Assembly (NCBI GenBank): GCA_028283725.1
Contig: JAPWKC010000004.1
Span: 1,674,001 to 1,738,000, forward strand
Direction: 5' to 3'
DNA length: 64,000 nucleotides
Origin: Neorhizobium sp.
Lineage (GTDB): Bacteria > Pseudomonadota > Alphaproteobacteria > Rhizobiales > Rhizobiaceae
Shown here: in pieces, positions 17,881 through 26,493 of the stretch
Numbering within the stretch: the stretch's first letter is position 1
How the letters are laid out: each line of letters opens with the position of its first letter
Notes under the pieces: generated by a model
What the model was told of the DNA's origin: nothing
Database searches by the model: none
What the model saw: only the letters and a program-made list of their open reading frames with translations
Made by a program: the position numbers and the translations under genes

Positions 17881-18106
17881 GGAATGTTCCTCCTTCCAGC
17901 CGATACAATGCCTGCGGGAGATATTGGTTCCAAAGCACGCCATGGAGGAATTGACGAAGAAATTCGGCCACCGCTTCCCCCGTTTGGCAAAACTGCCGTA
18001 CAAGATGGCAGGGAGAGCCGCATTGCGCGGCGGCGTGTCGGTGCGGCCGCGCCATGGACTATGGCGGGCGCCGGACGCACGATGGGAGCGACGGGAGGAT
18101 GCGGAC

Positions 18107-19006
18107 ATGACCGGAGAAACGATCGGGATCATCGGCCTCGGGCGGATGGGCAGCGCGATGGCAAAGCGGCTTTCGGGCCTCGGTTTTCGCGTCTCGGGAT
18201 GGAGCCGCAGCGGCATCCGGGCAGAGAAGGCCGTATCGCTCGGCCTCACGCCGATGGCCGAGATTGGAGCGCTTGCCGCGGCAAGTGACATCATCATCTC
18301 CTCCCTCATCGATGATGAAGCCGTCGATGCGGTGATGCGGGCCCTTGGCCGCCTGCCGCTTTCCGGCAAGCTCATCGTCGAAACGAGCACGATCAGCCCG
18401 CAGACGCTTCGCGCCCATGCGGCAGCGATATCGGCGGCAGGCGCGCAGCTTCTCGATGCACCGATCTCGGGCGGACCGGAAACCCTGCTCGAAGGGCGCG
18501 CCGGGCTCTATATCGGCGGATCAGCGGATGATTTCGAGCGGTTCCGGCCGATTGCCGACCATCTCTCCGACCGGGTCCACCATATCGGCCCGCTCGGCGA
18601 CGGGCTTTCGGCAAAACTCGTCAACAACATGATGCTGATCGGACTGTGGCAGACGATGAAGGAAGCGATCACTCTGGGTGCCAAGGCGGGCCTGCCCGCC
18701 GATCGGATGATCGCGGTGATTGCGGGCAGCCCAGCGGCGAGCCCGGCACTGAAAAGCCGCCTGCCGATCATCACCGGCGAGAGTGAGGCGGTGGGTTTTC
18801 CGGTATCCGGCGCCATCAAGGACGCCCGCGTGGTGCGCGATTTCGCCGACAGGCTCGGCATTGCCATTCCCGCCACCGCCGCCTCGCTTGCCAGTTTCGA
18901 GCGCGTGGCGGCCAATGGCCATGCCGACCGCGATCTGGCGACCATGGTGCGGGTGGCACTGGTGGAGGCGGAACGGGACCGGGCAGACGCGGCCGACACG
19001 GAATAG
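18107..19006 (+). CDS. NAD(P)-dependent beta-hydroxyacid dehydrogenase family (HIBADH-like)
   Basis: ATG 18107, preceded by GGGAGGATG. 299 residues. The N-terminus has the Rossmann motif IGIIGLGRMGSAMAKRL (residues 5-21), then the substrate-binding signature DAPISGGPETLLEGRA near 122 and the catalytic-lysine helix GLSAKLVNNMMLI near 170. This is the 3-hydroxyisobutyrate/tartronate-semialdehyde/glyoxylate reductase family; the exact substrate cannot be decided. A SelT/SelW-like gene starts 25 nt downstream and may be cotranscribed. Confidence 0.87.
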   Translation: MTGETIGIIGLGRMGSAMAKRLSGLGFRVSGWSRSGIRAEKAVSLGLTPMAEIGALAAASDIIISSLIDDEAVDAVMRALGRLPLSGKLIVETSTISPQTLRAHAAAISAAGAQLLDAPISGGPETLLEGRAGLYIGGSADDFERFRPIADHLSDRVHHIGPLGDGLSAKLVNNMMLIGLWQTMKEAITLGAKAGLPADRMIAVIAGSPAASPALKSRLPIITGESEAVGFPVSGAIKDARVVRDFADRLGIAIPATAASLASFERVAANGHADRDLATMVRVALVEAERDRADAADTE

Positions 19007-19031
19007 AGGCGACGGAGACGGGAGAGAGCGG

Positions 19032-19370
19032 ATGACGACTGGAACGGAGCAGACAGGCACGGCCGTAAAGCCGCATATCACCATTCTTTACTGCACCCAG
19101 TGCAACTGGCTGCTGCGGGCCGGATGGATGGCGCAGGAGCTTTTGCAGACATTCGGTGATTCGCTCGGCGAGGTCGGCCTCATTCCCGGAACCGGCGGCG
19201 TGTTCGAAATCCGGCTCGACGGCGCGCTTTTGTGGGAGCGCAAGCGCGACGGCGGATTTCCCGGCCCGAAAGAGCTGAAACAGCGGGTGCGCGACGTGAT
19301 CGACCCCGATCGCGACCTCGGCCATGTCGACCGCGGCCACGGCCGGACCGAGAGCGAAAACGGCAGCTAA
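19032..19370 (+). CDS. SelT/SelW/SelH family (Rdx) thioredoxin-fold protein
   Basis: 112 residues. The beta-alpha-beta start ITILYCTQCNWLLRAGWMAQELLQTF contains a C-x-x-C pair (CTQC) at the position where animal relatives have Cys-x-x-Sec. The region GGVFEIRLDGALLWERKRDGGFPGPKELKQRVRDVI matches the family's C-terminal half. These are presumed redox proteins of unknown partner. ATG 19032 follows GGGAGAGAGCGG, an acceptable SD. It lies just downstream of the dehydrogenase gene. Confidence 0.85.
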   Translation: MTTGTEQTGTAVKPHITILYCTQCNWLLRAGWMAQELLQTFGDSLGEVGLIPGTGGVFEIRLDGALLWERKRDGGFPGPKELKQRVRDVIDPDRDLGHVDRGHGRTESENGS

Positions 19371-19424
19371 AAGCATGCTCCCACATGTTTTTTCGCAACT
19401 GACACAGAAAGTTCAAAAACGCTG

Positions 19425-19453
19425 TTGACAGTTCGGGCCTGCCCCCGTAAATC
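19425..19453 (+). promoter_or_regulatory. sigma70-type promoter of tRNA-Leu
   Basis: Consensus -35 TTGACA (19425-19430), a 17-nt spacer, and -10 TAAATC (19448-19453), 10 nt before the first tRNA base at 19464. Confidence 0.7.
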
Positions 19454-19463
19454 GCTCCTCGTC

Positions 19464-19550
19464 GCCCAGATGGCGGAATTGGTAGACGCGCCAGCTTCAG
19501 GTGCTGGTACCCGAAAGGGTGTGGAGGTTCGAGTCCTCTTCTGGGCACCA
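19464..19550 (+). tRNA. tRNA-Leu (anticodon CAG)
   Basis: 87 nt including encoded CCA. The acceptor stem GCCCAGA pairs with TCTGGGC. The anticodon stem CCAGC/GCTGG encloses TTCAGGT, giving CAG. A long variable arm (ACCCGAAAGGGT) marks a class II tRNA, and the T loop is GGTTCGAGTCC. It reads CUG codons. Confidence 0.97.
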
Positions 19551-19556
19551 TTTCCC

Positions 19557-19585
19557 TTCGATCACTACCATGATCGAAATTTCCC
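19557..19585 (+). terminator. hairpin downstream of tRNA-Leu
   Basis: TTCGATCA (19557-19564) pairs with TGATCGAA (19571-19578), followed by ATTTCCC. It lies 6 nt past the CCA end, so it probably ends the tRNA transcript. The U-tract is weak. Confidence 0.45.
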
Positions 19586-19850
19586 GATGAAAATGTGATT
19601 GTGAAATCAACCCCTTACGGGGAACCGGTTGATGCCGTCCATTTTGTCGCGATGCGACTTCCGACATTTTGAACGACCTTTCGCTTATGCTGGCGAAGCT
19701 TCCGCGAGCCACGCTTGCGACCGCCGTCGGCGGTCAATTCCCGAAGGATCAAACGTCCTGCCGGCGGTGCGTTCAAGCTGGTGCAAATGCCCATGCGGCC
19801 GTGGATGAAGACGTGCGTCGGACGTCGAGGCGGGGCCGCGGGATGGTGCC
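19586..19850. other. intergenic region between tRNA-Leu and the small secreted protein
   Basis: I see no supported gene. A plus-strand frame from 19669 lacks an SD and reads as unstructured Arg/Ala-rich protein. No integrase, attachment-site duplication or IS end is visible beside the tRNA. Confidence 0.4.
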
Positions 19851-20213
19851 TCAGCGGGGCAGATCATAGGGGTGAAGACCCGGCACCCACTGGGTATTCG
19901 GCATCTGCGTGCCGCGATAGGTGACGCCGCTCTTTGTCTTGCAGGTATAGATGCGCGTCGGCTCTATATCGCCGAACAGGCTGCCGTAATAGCCGCGGTG
20001 ACGATAGACATCCTCGATATCGCTGCTGCACTTGTAGTCGTCCTTCTTGACGACCTCTTCCTGCGGCACGACGCCGGGAAGATCCTTGTAATAGCTCTCG
20101 TTCGACTTGGAAAAGATGTTGCGATCCGCGGCAAAGACCGATGCCGGGAGGCTCGCCACGACAATCACGGCCGCAAGCATTGCAGCAGGCAGGATCCAGG
20201 CACCCTTCGGCAT
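19851..20213 (-). CDS. small secreted protein of unknown function
   Basis: ATG 20213 has AAGGAG 10 nt upstream. 120 residues beginning with a Sec signal peptide (MPKGAWILPAAMLAAVIVVASLPASVFAADR, cleavage near 29). The mature part is polar and Tyr-rich with two cysteines (YKCSSDIEDVYRHRGYYG and RIYTCKTKSG) that could form a disulfide. Located in the periplasm or outside. No family recognised. Confidence 0.7.
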   Translation of the reverse strand: MPKGAWILPAAMLAAVIVVASLPASVFAADRNIFSKSNESYYKDLPGVVPQEEVVKKDDYKCSSDIEDVYRHRGYYGSLFGDIEPTRIYTCKTKSGVTYRGTQMPNTQWVPGLHPYDLPR

Positions 20214-20333
20214 CGTCTCAAACTCCTTATCCTCGACCCTTGGCGAACACGGTTCACATATGCATCGGGCCGCCGCCATACTACCGGAGGACGGCCACGT
20301 TTGCGTGATCATCCCCCTTCGCCGTCATCCGTT

Positions 20334-21185
20334 TCAGGCGATGCGCCGGTAGCCGGTCGGCCGTTCGTAGAGCCAGCCGATGCGCTCGACCGCGGCATCG
20401 AAATTCTCCCGAGACACCGTCATCGTGTGGCCGTTGGCGTGGAGAATGGTCTCCTCATCTTCCATGATCGCCACATGGCCCTTCCAGAAAACGAGATCGC
20501 CGCGGCGAAGTTCCTCGCGCGAGATCGATGCGCCGAAACCCGCCTGCATGTCGCTGTCGCGCGGCGCGGATTTGCCCGCCATCATCAAAGACAGCTGCAC
20601 CAGGCCCGAACAATCGATGCCGAAGCCTGAACGGCCACCCCAGAGATAAGGTGTTTCGAGGAAACGGCCGGCAATCGCGACATAGTCGGCATCGGCGATC
20701 TCTCCGACGGGACGGCAGTGATTGGCGATGACGGCGCCGCCGCCTGGCAGGGTGAAATACCGGGTACCGCGGGTTTCAGCCTCTCCGGTGACGGTGATGC
20801 GGCTGCCGATCGACAGCGCCTCGACCACCGGTTTGCGAAGCTCGGCTTGCGGATAGACGAAGGTGCGTGGCGCGGAAATCCAGTGCGTCGCGGTTGCGGC
20901 AGCAGAAAGCATCGCTTCCGGCAGATAGCCGACATAGCCATCCTGATCGGCCTGCACCCAGGCAAAGCCATCACAGCGATCGAAGACGCGGACGGTTTCA
21001 CCGAAGAGCAGTTCGGTATCGATGCCGCGCAACAGATCCGGCACCGGGCGCAACTGGGCGACAGGCACGGCGATGCAGGCGGCTTCGCCCTCGGCGAAGC
21101 GTTCGGCCTCGACCTGTCCCTTCAGCCGCGCATCGGCGAGGTCGGGACGGAAGGCGTGGAGGCGGCGATCGAATTGTGCAGTCAT
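20334..21185 (-). CDS. NlpC/P60 family cell-wall peptidase with SH3-like domains
   Basis: About 283 residues from ATG 21185. Residues 35-155 form SH3-like repeats (SETVRVFDRCDGFAWVQADQDGYVGYL region; second repeat around RITVTGEAE). The C-terminal NlpC/P60 domain carries the catalytic Cys in FGIDCSGLVQ near 205 and the His in GHVAIM near 250. Such enzymes cut gamma-D-Glu-mDAP or related links in peptidoglycan stem peptides. No signal peptide is seen, as in many rhizobial homologues annotated as dipeptidyl peptidases. It follows the MarR gene with a 53-nt gap; upstream is an aminopeptidase on the same strand. Confidence 0.87.
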   Translation of the reverse strand: MTAQFDRRLHAFRPDLADARLKGQVEAERFAEGEAACIAVPVAQLRPVPDLLRGIDTELLFGETVRVFDRCDGFAWVQADQDGYVGYLPEAMLSAAATATHWISAPRTFVYPQAELRKPVVEALSIGSRITVTGEAETRGTRYFTLPGGGAVIANHCRPVGEIADADYVAIAGRFLETPYLWGGRSGFGIDCSGLVQLSLMMAGKSAPRDSDMQAGFGASISREELRRGDLVFWKGHVAIMEDEETILHANGHTMTVSRENFDAAVERIGWLYERPTGYRRIA

Positions 21186-21238
21186 GGCGATACTCGATGG
21201 TGAGGTGTTGGCGTGTCGGCGGGATCCGTCCGGCAAGA

Positions 21239-21631
21239 TCATGACGGCAACCGGGCTTCGCGGATAATAAGGTCGCCCAGCGTTTCAAGATAGAGGGCGC
21301 CAGCAACCGTGCGCTTGATCACTACGTTGCGGCGATCCTTGTCGTCACGCTCGCGATCGACGAGGCCGGCGGCGCCCATCGTATCCAGCGCGCGTGTGAC
21401 GACCGGCTTGGTGACGCCGAGCGTGGCGGCAAGCCCGCGCACCGTGTGGGGCGGCGGCACGAGATAGATCTGCAACAGGATCGCCATCTGGCGCTGGGTA
21501 AGGTCACGATTTTCCAGCACCTGCCGTGCGACAGGCGTGTCGATGCCGCTTGCGCCCGGCTGTCGGACGAGGCCGAGAGAGACGCGGCGCCACAGGCCAA
21601 GCGCTTCGGTGGCCGTCAGTTCTGCCGGCAT
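21239..21631 (-). CDS. MarR family transcriptional regulator
   Basis: ATG 21631 with GGGAG 8 nt upstream. 130 residues with a winged helix-turn-helix: LTQRQMAILLQIYL, HTVRGLAATLGVTKPVVTRALDTMGAAGLVDRERDDKDRRNVVIKRT. The D-x-R-D/N-R wing is a MarR hallmark. It lies between the aminopeptidase gene and the NlpC/P60 gene on the same strand. What it regulates is unknown. Confidence 0.88.
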   Translation of the reverse strand: MPAELTATEALGLWRRVSLGLVRQPGASGIDTPVARQVLENRDLTQRQMAILLQIYLVPPPHTVRGLAATLGVTKPVVTRALDTMGAAGLVDRERDDKDRRNVVIKRTVAGALYLETLGDLIIREARLPS

Positions 21632-21883
21632 GGAGATCTCCCTGTTATCGGCAGGGCGATTGCGTGTGTGGCTCCCTCCCTCCGGCCTGACGGCGATCTC
21701 CACCATAAAGGGGAGACAACCGGTGGCATCCGTCCGTTCAGCGGCGAAGCGGAACGGTGCGGATCGGCCGGCTCAAGCCCCATCTCCCTTTGTGGAGCGG
21801 GAGGAGGCGTGTTTGCACGTAATCGCCCTGCATTGTCGCAGGGACGTTATCCGAAGGGGCGTTACCGTTTCGTTTCGCAGCCG

Positions 21884-23305
21884 TTACGCTTTTGCGGCCA
21901 TATCACGAATGACGCCATAGAGAGCGCGGATGGCGAAAGCCTCGCCGCCGACGGGGGCATGCGGCTTTTCGGCCGGCACCCAGGCATAAATGTCGAAATG
22001 TGCCCAGCTTTTCGTTTCCGTAACGAAGCGCTTGAGGAAGAGTGCCGCGGTGATGGCGCCCGCCATGCCGCCGCCCGGCGCGTTGGTGATATCGGCCGCA
22101 CGCGAGCGCAGATCCTTGTCGTAACCCATCCATAGCGGCAGGCGCCACATCGGGTCGGTCTCCTCAGCCGACGCCTTGCCAAGCCTTGCCGAGAGCGCCT
22201 CGTCATCGGTGAAATAGGGCGCGAGATCGGCGCCGAGCGCAACGCGGGCGGCTCCCGTCAGGGTCGCCATGTCGATCATCAGGTCGGAGGGCGTCTCGTC
22301 GGCATAAGCCAGCGCATCGGCCAGAACCAGACGCCCTTCCGCGTCCGTATTGTCGATCTGCACCGTGATGCCCTTGCGGCTCTTGTAGATATCGCCCGGC
22401 CGGAAGGCATCGCCGGCGATGGAATTTTCAACGGCCGGAACCAGCACGCGCAGGTCGATATCAAGGCCTGCATCCATGATCATCAGCGCCAGACCCATGA
22501 CATTGGCCGCACCGCCCATGTCTTTCTTCATCAGCCCCATGCCGGCCGCGGTCTTGATGTCGAGGCCACCCGTATCGAAGCAGACGCCCTTGCCGACGAG
22601 GGTGATGCTCCTTGCCGGCTTTTTGCCCTTCGGGCTCCAGCGCATTTCGAGAAGGCGCGGCGGCGTGGTGCTGGCGCGGCCGACGGCATGGATCAGCGGA
22701 AAGTTCTGCTTAAGGAGCTCGTCACCGACGATTGCCGTGACGGTCGCGCCGTAATGCTCTCCAAGCGCGCGAAAGGCCTGCTCCAGATCGGCAGGGCCCA
22801 TATCGTTGGTCGGGATGTTGACGAGATCGCGCACCAGCGTGACGGCTGCGGCCTTGCGCTCGACATCGGCGCGATCGGTGGCTGGCGAAGGCAAAAGCCG
22901 GACGCCCTTCTGCTTGTCGCTGCGATAGCGGGCAAAGGTGTAGGCGCCGAGGGCGAAGCCGAGCGCCACCTGTTCGCCTGTCAGTGCCGTGGTTTCGACC
23001 TGCCAGTCGCCGGCCGGCAGGAGTTTCGACAGACGGCCAGCGGCGAAGGGCTGTTCGGCGGGATTGCCGCCAAGGCCGAAGAGCGCCGATTTGACCGCGC
23101 CGTCGGCTCCCGGAACCAGAAGAAGGCTGCCGGCCTCGGCGGCGAAACCCGCAGCCTTAGCCCAGGCGAGCGCTGCGGCATCCGGGCCCTTGCCGTTCAC
23201 CTGCGCCGCATCGAGATCGGCCGGCGTGACGGCGTAGACGGTCTTCGCCACGGTGCCTTCGGCGGCGAAAACGGAGGGGCGTTCGATGAATTGGTGAAGG
23301 GTCAT
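21884..23305 (-). CDS. leucyl aminopeptidase family protein (M17)
   Basis: ATG 23305 chosen (MTLHQFIERPSVF); the frame extends slightly further. 473 residues. The M17 metal/catalytic core: VGKGVCFDTGGLDIKTAAGMGLMKKDMGGAANV, then the signature NTDAEGRLVLADAL near 320, and the C-terminal region DITNAPGGGMAGAITAALFLKRFV. It is a dinuclear metallo-aminopeptidase for peptide turnover. An N-terminal domain of about 150 residues precedes the core. Confidence 0.93.
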   Translation of the reverse strand: MTLHQFIERPSVFAAEGTVAKTVYAVTPADLDAAQVNGKGPDAAALAWAKAAGFAAEAGSLLLVPGADGAVKSALFGLGGNPAEQPFAAGRLSKLLPAGDWQVETTALTGEQVALGFALGAYTFARYRSDKQKGVRLLPSPATDRADVERKAAAVTLVRDLVNIPTNDMGPADLEQAFRALGEHYGATVTAIVGDELLKQNFPLIHAVGRASTTPPRLLEMRWSPKGKKPARSITLVGKGVCFDTGGLDIKTAAGMGLMKKDMGGAANVMGLALMIMDAGLDIDLRVLVPAVENSIAGDAFRPGDIYKSRKGITVQIDNTDAEGRLVLADALAYADETPSDLMIDMATLTGAARVALGADLAPYFTDDEALSARLGKASAEETDPMWRLPLWMGYDKDLRSRAADITNAPGGGMAGAITAALFLKRFVTETKSWAHFDIYAWVPAEKPHAPVGGEAFAIRALYGVIRDMAAKA

Positions 23306-23339
23306 GGCCGGCCTTTGCAAGCGTCTGGAATCATTCGTC

Positions 23340-23370
23340 TTAACGATCTGTTAGGGTTAACAGTTTATTG
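23340..23370 (+). promoter_or_regulatory. CtrA-like box upstream of the TadD-like gene
   Basis: TTAACGATCTGTTAG (23340-23354) fits TTAA-N7-TTAA with one mismatch, followed at once by TTAACAGTTTATTGA (23357-23371), a second imperfect copy. The first box is nearly identical to the one at pilA (33554-33568). It lies about 90-105 nt upstream of the ATG at 23447. Confidence 0.45.
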
Positions 23371-23446
23371 ACTTCAAGGAAACGCGCTAGTTGCCCGGAG
23401 CCTTCGCGAGCCGAAGAGGACCGGGCCGGACCCGACGAGATCGCCG

Positions 23447-24379
23447 ATGACCGCTGCCCGACGCCACAGATTGCTGACGACGAACCTCCTGAAGGCCACG
23501 ACGCTTGCCGCCATCGCCCTTTCGGTCGCAAGCTGCGCCACGAACTCGGCCAAGGATCCGACGACGACCGGATCGATCCCGACGGTTTCAACATCGGCAC
23601 CGCTCGACAGGATGGACAGCGCAGAGCTTGCCAATGCCGAACGCTCGATCGGCGCCGCCTATGTGAAGAGCCCGAAGGACAAGGATATCGGCATGCGCTA
23701 TGCCACCGTTCTCGGCATGACCGGCAAGAACGGGCAGGCACTTGCCGTCATGCAGCAGGTGGCGATCGCCCATCCGAACGACCGCGACGTGCTTTCGGCC
23801 TATGGCAAGGCACAGGCAGGCGCCGGCCAGTTGCAGCAGGCGCTCGCCACGATCGACCGGGCGCAGACGCCCGATCACCCCGACTGGCGGCTCTATTCCG
23901 CAAAAGGCGCCGTGCTCGATCAGCTCGGCCGTGCCGACGAGGCACGCGGCACCTATCGCATGGCGCTCGAAGCGCAACCCAACGAGCCAAGCGTTCTTTC
24001 CAATCTCGGCATGTCCTACATACTGACCGGCGACCTCAAGACCGCGGAAACCTATCTGCGCACCGCCGCCAAACAGCCGATTGCCGACAGCCGCGTGCGG
24101 CAGAACCTGGCGCTGGTCGTCGGCCTTCAGGGCCGGTTTCCGGAAGCCATGCAGATCGCCCGTTCCGAGCTTTCGCCGCAGCAGGCGGATGCCAATGTCG
24201 CCTATCTTCGCAATATGCTGGCGCAGCAGAATTCCTGGTCGAAGCTCGCCGACAAGAGCCAGGTGCCTTCCAGCACCCGGCAGCCGGGAACCGCTACGAC
24301 GGCTGCCGGCAAAAGCGCAAGCGCCGCAGGCAACACGCTCAGCGATATGAGCATGCGACCGGCCGTTTCCACCAACTGA
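23447..24379 (+). CDS. tadD: TadD-like tetratricopeptide-repeat lipoprotein
   Basis: 310 residues. The N-terminus has a lipoprotein signal (IALSVASCATNS, lipobox cysteine near 30). Residues 65-235 read as about five TPR units (QALAVMQQVAIAHPNDRDVL, EARGTYRMALEAQPNEPSVLSNLG, TAETYLRTAAKQP). TadD lipoproteins support secretin assembly in Flp pilus systems. It sits at the end of the cpa/tad cluster, convergent with tadC, behind a CtrA-like box shared with pilA. The tail is Ser/Ala/Thr-rich. Confidence 0.8.
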   Translation: MTAARRHRLLTTNLLKATTLAAIALSVASCATNSAKDPTTTGSIPTVSTSAPLDRMDSAELANAERSIGAAYVKSPKDKDIGMRYATVLGMTGKNGQALAVMQQVAIAHPNDRDVLSAYGKAQAGAGQLQQALATIDRAQTPDHPDWRLYSAKGAVLDQLGRADEARGTYRMALEAQPNEPSVLSNLGMSYILTGDLKTAETYLRTAAKQPIADSRVRQNLALVVGLQGRFPEAMQIARSELSPQQADANVAYLRNMLAQQNSWSKLADKSQVPSSTRQPGTATTAAGKSASAAGNTLSDMSMRPAVSTN

Positions 24380-24484
24380 CCAAAGCCGGCATCGGCCGTG
24401 ACTGGATGAGATGATCGAGAGGCGCAGTCGTGACAGACATGCCCGCCCGCATCATCCCTGCCTCACGCCGGGATGTGTTTTCCT

Positions 24485-25462
24485 TTAGAATTTGTCGGCG
24501 ACCTGAATGCCGGCGGGGCCGAGAATGACGGCCATCAGCACCGGCAGGAAGAACAGGATCATCGGCACCGTCAGTTTCGGCGGCAAGGCGGAGGCCTTCT
24601 TTTCCGCCTCGTTCATCCGCTCGTCTCGGCCTTCCTGTGCCAGCACGCGCAGGGCCTGCGCCACCGGCGTGCCGTAACGGTCTGCCTGGATGAGCGCCTG
24701 CGCCACCGCTTTCACCATATCGAGCTGGGTGCGGATGCCGAGATTTTCGAGCGCGGTGCGGCGATCCTGAAGAAAGGAAAGCTCGGCCGTGGTGAGAACC
24801 AGTTCCTCCGCCAGTTCCGGCGACTGCGTGCCGATCTCTTCGGCGGCGCGGCGCATGGCGGCCTCGATGGAAATGCCCGATTCGACGCATATCAGCATCA
24901 GGTCCAGCGCATCCGGCCAGGAGCGCTTGATCGAGGCCTGACGTTTCTTGATCTTGTTCGAAACGTAGATGTTGGGCGCATAGAAGCCGAGATAGGCAAA
25001 ACCGACGGCGCCGAGAAGACGCATCGCGAACGGCTTGCTTTCCAGATTGCCCAGCACGAAGAGCCAGACGACCGCGACGATCAGGAAGACGAAGGGCAGG
25101 ATGAAGCGGGCAGCCAGAAACATGTTGAGGGCGTTCTGGGTGCGCAGGCCGGCCGAGCGAAGCCGGTTCACGGTGTTCTGGTCGACCAGCGCCTCGCGCA
25201 GATTGAAACGTTCGACGATGCGGCTGGCCTGCCGGTTGTTCTGGTTGCGCAGCGAGCCGCGCGACTGATCGGCATTCATGCGGGCGCGTTCGCGGGCGCG
25301 CAACTGCTCGCGCTCGGTCGATACCGCCTTCATGCGCTTCGACAGATCGCCCTTTTCCAGAAATGGCATCGCCAGCGTATAGAGCGTCGCAAACACGGCA
25401 AGGGCAACGAGCGCTGCGATTACCGTCGTCGGATCCGTCAGAAGTGCCGCAAGTTCCTTCAT
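24485..25462 (-). CDS. tadC: type II secretion F-domain inner-membrane protein TadC
   Basis: About 325 residues; ATG 25462 (MKELAALLTD) has GAGGA 9 nt upstream, better than GTG 25468. Membrane helix near 15-35, two around 110-155, a cytoplasmic T2SSF domain with SWPDALDLMLICVESGISIEAAMRRAAEEIG, and C-terminal helices ending KLTVPMILFFLPVLMAVILGPAGIQ. TadB and TadC form the inner-membrane platform of the Flp pilus machine. Last gene of the cpaB-tadC operon, 12 nt after tadB. Confidence 0.92.
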   Translation of the reverse strand: MKELAALLTDPTTVIAALVALAVFATLYTLAMPFLEKGDLSKRMKAVSTEREQLRARERARMNADQSRGSLRNQNNRQASRIVERFNLREALVDQNTVNRLRSAGLRTQNALNMFLAARFILPFVFLIVAVVWLFVLGNLESKPFAMRLLGAVGFAYLGFYAPNIYVSNKIKKRQASIKRSWPDALDLMLICVESGISIEAAMRRAAEEIGTQSPELAEELVLTTAELSFLQDRRTALENLGIRTQLDMVKAVAQALIQADRYGTPVAQALRVLAQEGRDERMNEAEKKASALPPKLTVPMILFFLPVLMAVILGPAGIQVADKF

Positions 25463-25474
25463 CGCCACCGGTCC

Positions 25475-26479
25475 TCAGATATCGAAATTGATCATGTTGC
25501 GCATGACGAAAATGCCGATCGACATCCAGATGGCCGAGCCCAGCAGAATGATATGGCCGCGCGGGTCGGTGACGAGAAGCGAGATGTAGGCGGGCGAGGT
25601 GAGATAGACGAGCGTTGCGACGATGAAGGGCAGCGCGCCGATGATGACGGCAGAGGCCTTGGCTTCCATCGACAGGGCCTGGACCTTGGCCTTCATCTTC
25701 TTGCGCTCGCGCAGCACGCGCGAGAGATTGCCGAGCGCCTCGGACAGATTGCCGCCCGCCTGGCTCTGGATCGTGATGACGATCGCAAAGAAGTTGACCT
25801 CCGGCAGCGGCATGGTCTGCATCATGCGGAAACAGCCCTCGGGAATGCTGATGCCGAGCTGCTGTGCCTCGATAATCCGGCGGAATTCCGCCTTGACCGG
25901 CTCCTGGCCGTCGGAGGCGATAAGACGGATCGCATCATTGAGCGGCAGGCCCGACTTGATCGAGCGTACCATCACGTCGAGCGCGTTCGGAAATTCCTCG
26001 AGAAACTTCTTCTGCCGACGCTTGATCAGGAAGCCGATAATCCAGCGCGGGATACCCAGGCCAGCCACGAAGGCCGCGCCAATTCCGACCAGAAAATCGG
26101 CACCAAGCAAAAATGTTATCAGGAAGACAAAGACGCCGAAGGCTGAACTGAAGAGATAGAACCGGCTGACGGTGATGTTGAGGCCGGTGCGCGGCAGGCG
26201 CGACTTGATGCTGCTGTCGCCGAGCTTCTTGCTCTTCTCCTGCTGGTTCTTTTCCAGCTCCTTCAAACTGTCCTGTACGGATTTGCGGCGTTTCGACAAT
26301 TCCTGCACACGGTCGCGGGCGGCCTTGGCACGGCCCATATCCGTCTCGTGCGATTTTACCCGTTCCAGCCGCACGCCGGCCTTCTTCTCCACCTCCAGGC
26401 GCGAGAAGAGCAGGCCGTAGCAGACGGCGCCGGCAGCGACGGCTGCAAGAGCGATAATTGCCAGGACAGTGAGATCCAT
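25475..26479 (-). CDS. tadB: type II secretion F-domain inner-membrane protein TadB
   Basis: ATG 26479 with GGGGAGA upstream. 334 residues: an N-terminal membrane helix, a charged coiled-coil-like stretch at about 30-90 (many Lys/Glu), two helices at 105-150, and the T2SSF domain with FPNALDVMVRSIKSGLPLNDAIRLIA and IQSQAGGNLSEALGNLSRVLRERKKMKAK, then two C-terminal helices. Partner of TadC, acting with the CpaF ATPase. It starts 14 nt after cpaF. Confidence 0.93.
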   Translation of the reverse strand: MDLTVLAIIALAAVAAGAVCYGLLFSRLEVEKKAGVRLERVKSHETDMGRAKAARDRVQELSKRRKSVQDSLKELEKNQQEKSKKLGDSSIKSRLPRTGLNITVSRFYLFSSAFGVFVFLITFLLGADFLVGIGAAFVAGLGIPRWIIGFLIKRRQKKFLEEFPNALDVMVRSIKSGLPLNDAIRLIASDGQEPVKAEFRRIIEAQQLGISIPEGCFRMMQTMPLPEVNFFAIVITIQSQAGGNLSEALGNLSRVLRERKKMKAKVQALSMEAKASAVIIGALPFIVATLVYLTSPAYISLLVTDPRGHIILLGSAIWMSIGIFVMRNMINFDI

Positions 26480-26493
26480 GCCGTTCTCCCCGA

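Noticed and set aside
19464-19850. Genomic island integration at tRNA-Leu
   Set aside because: The tRNA 3' end is not duplicated nearby and no integrase, IS or change in gene style is seen on either side.
24473-26146. A 557-codon plus-strand frame opposite tadC and tadB
   Set aside because: It is antisense to two T2SSF genes with intact membrane segments; composition is Arg/Asp/His-rich.
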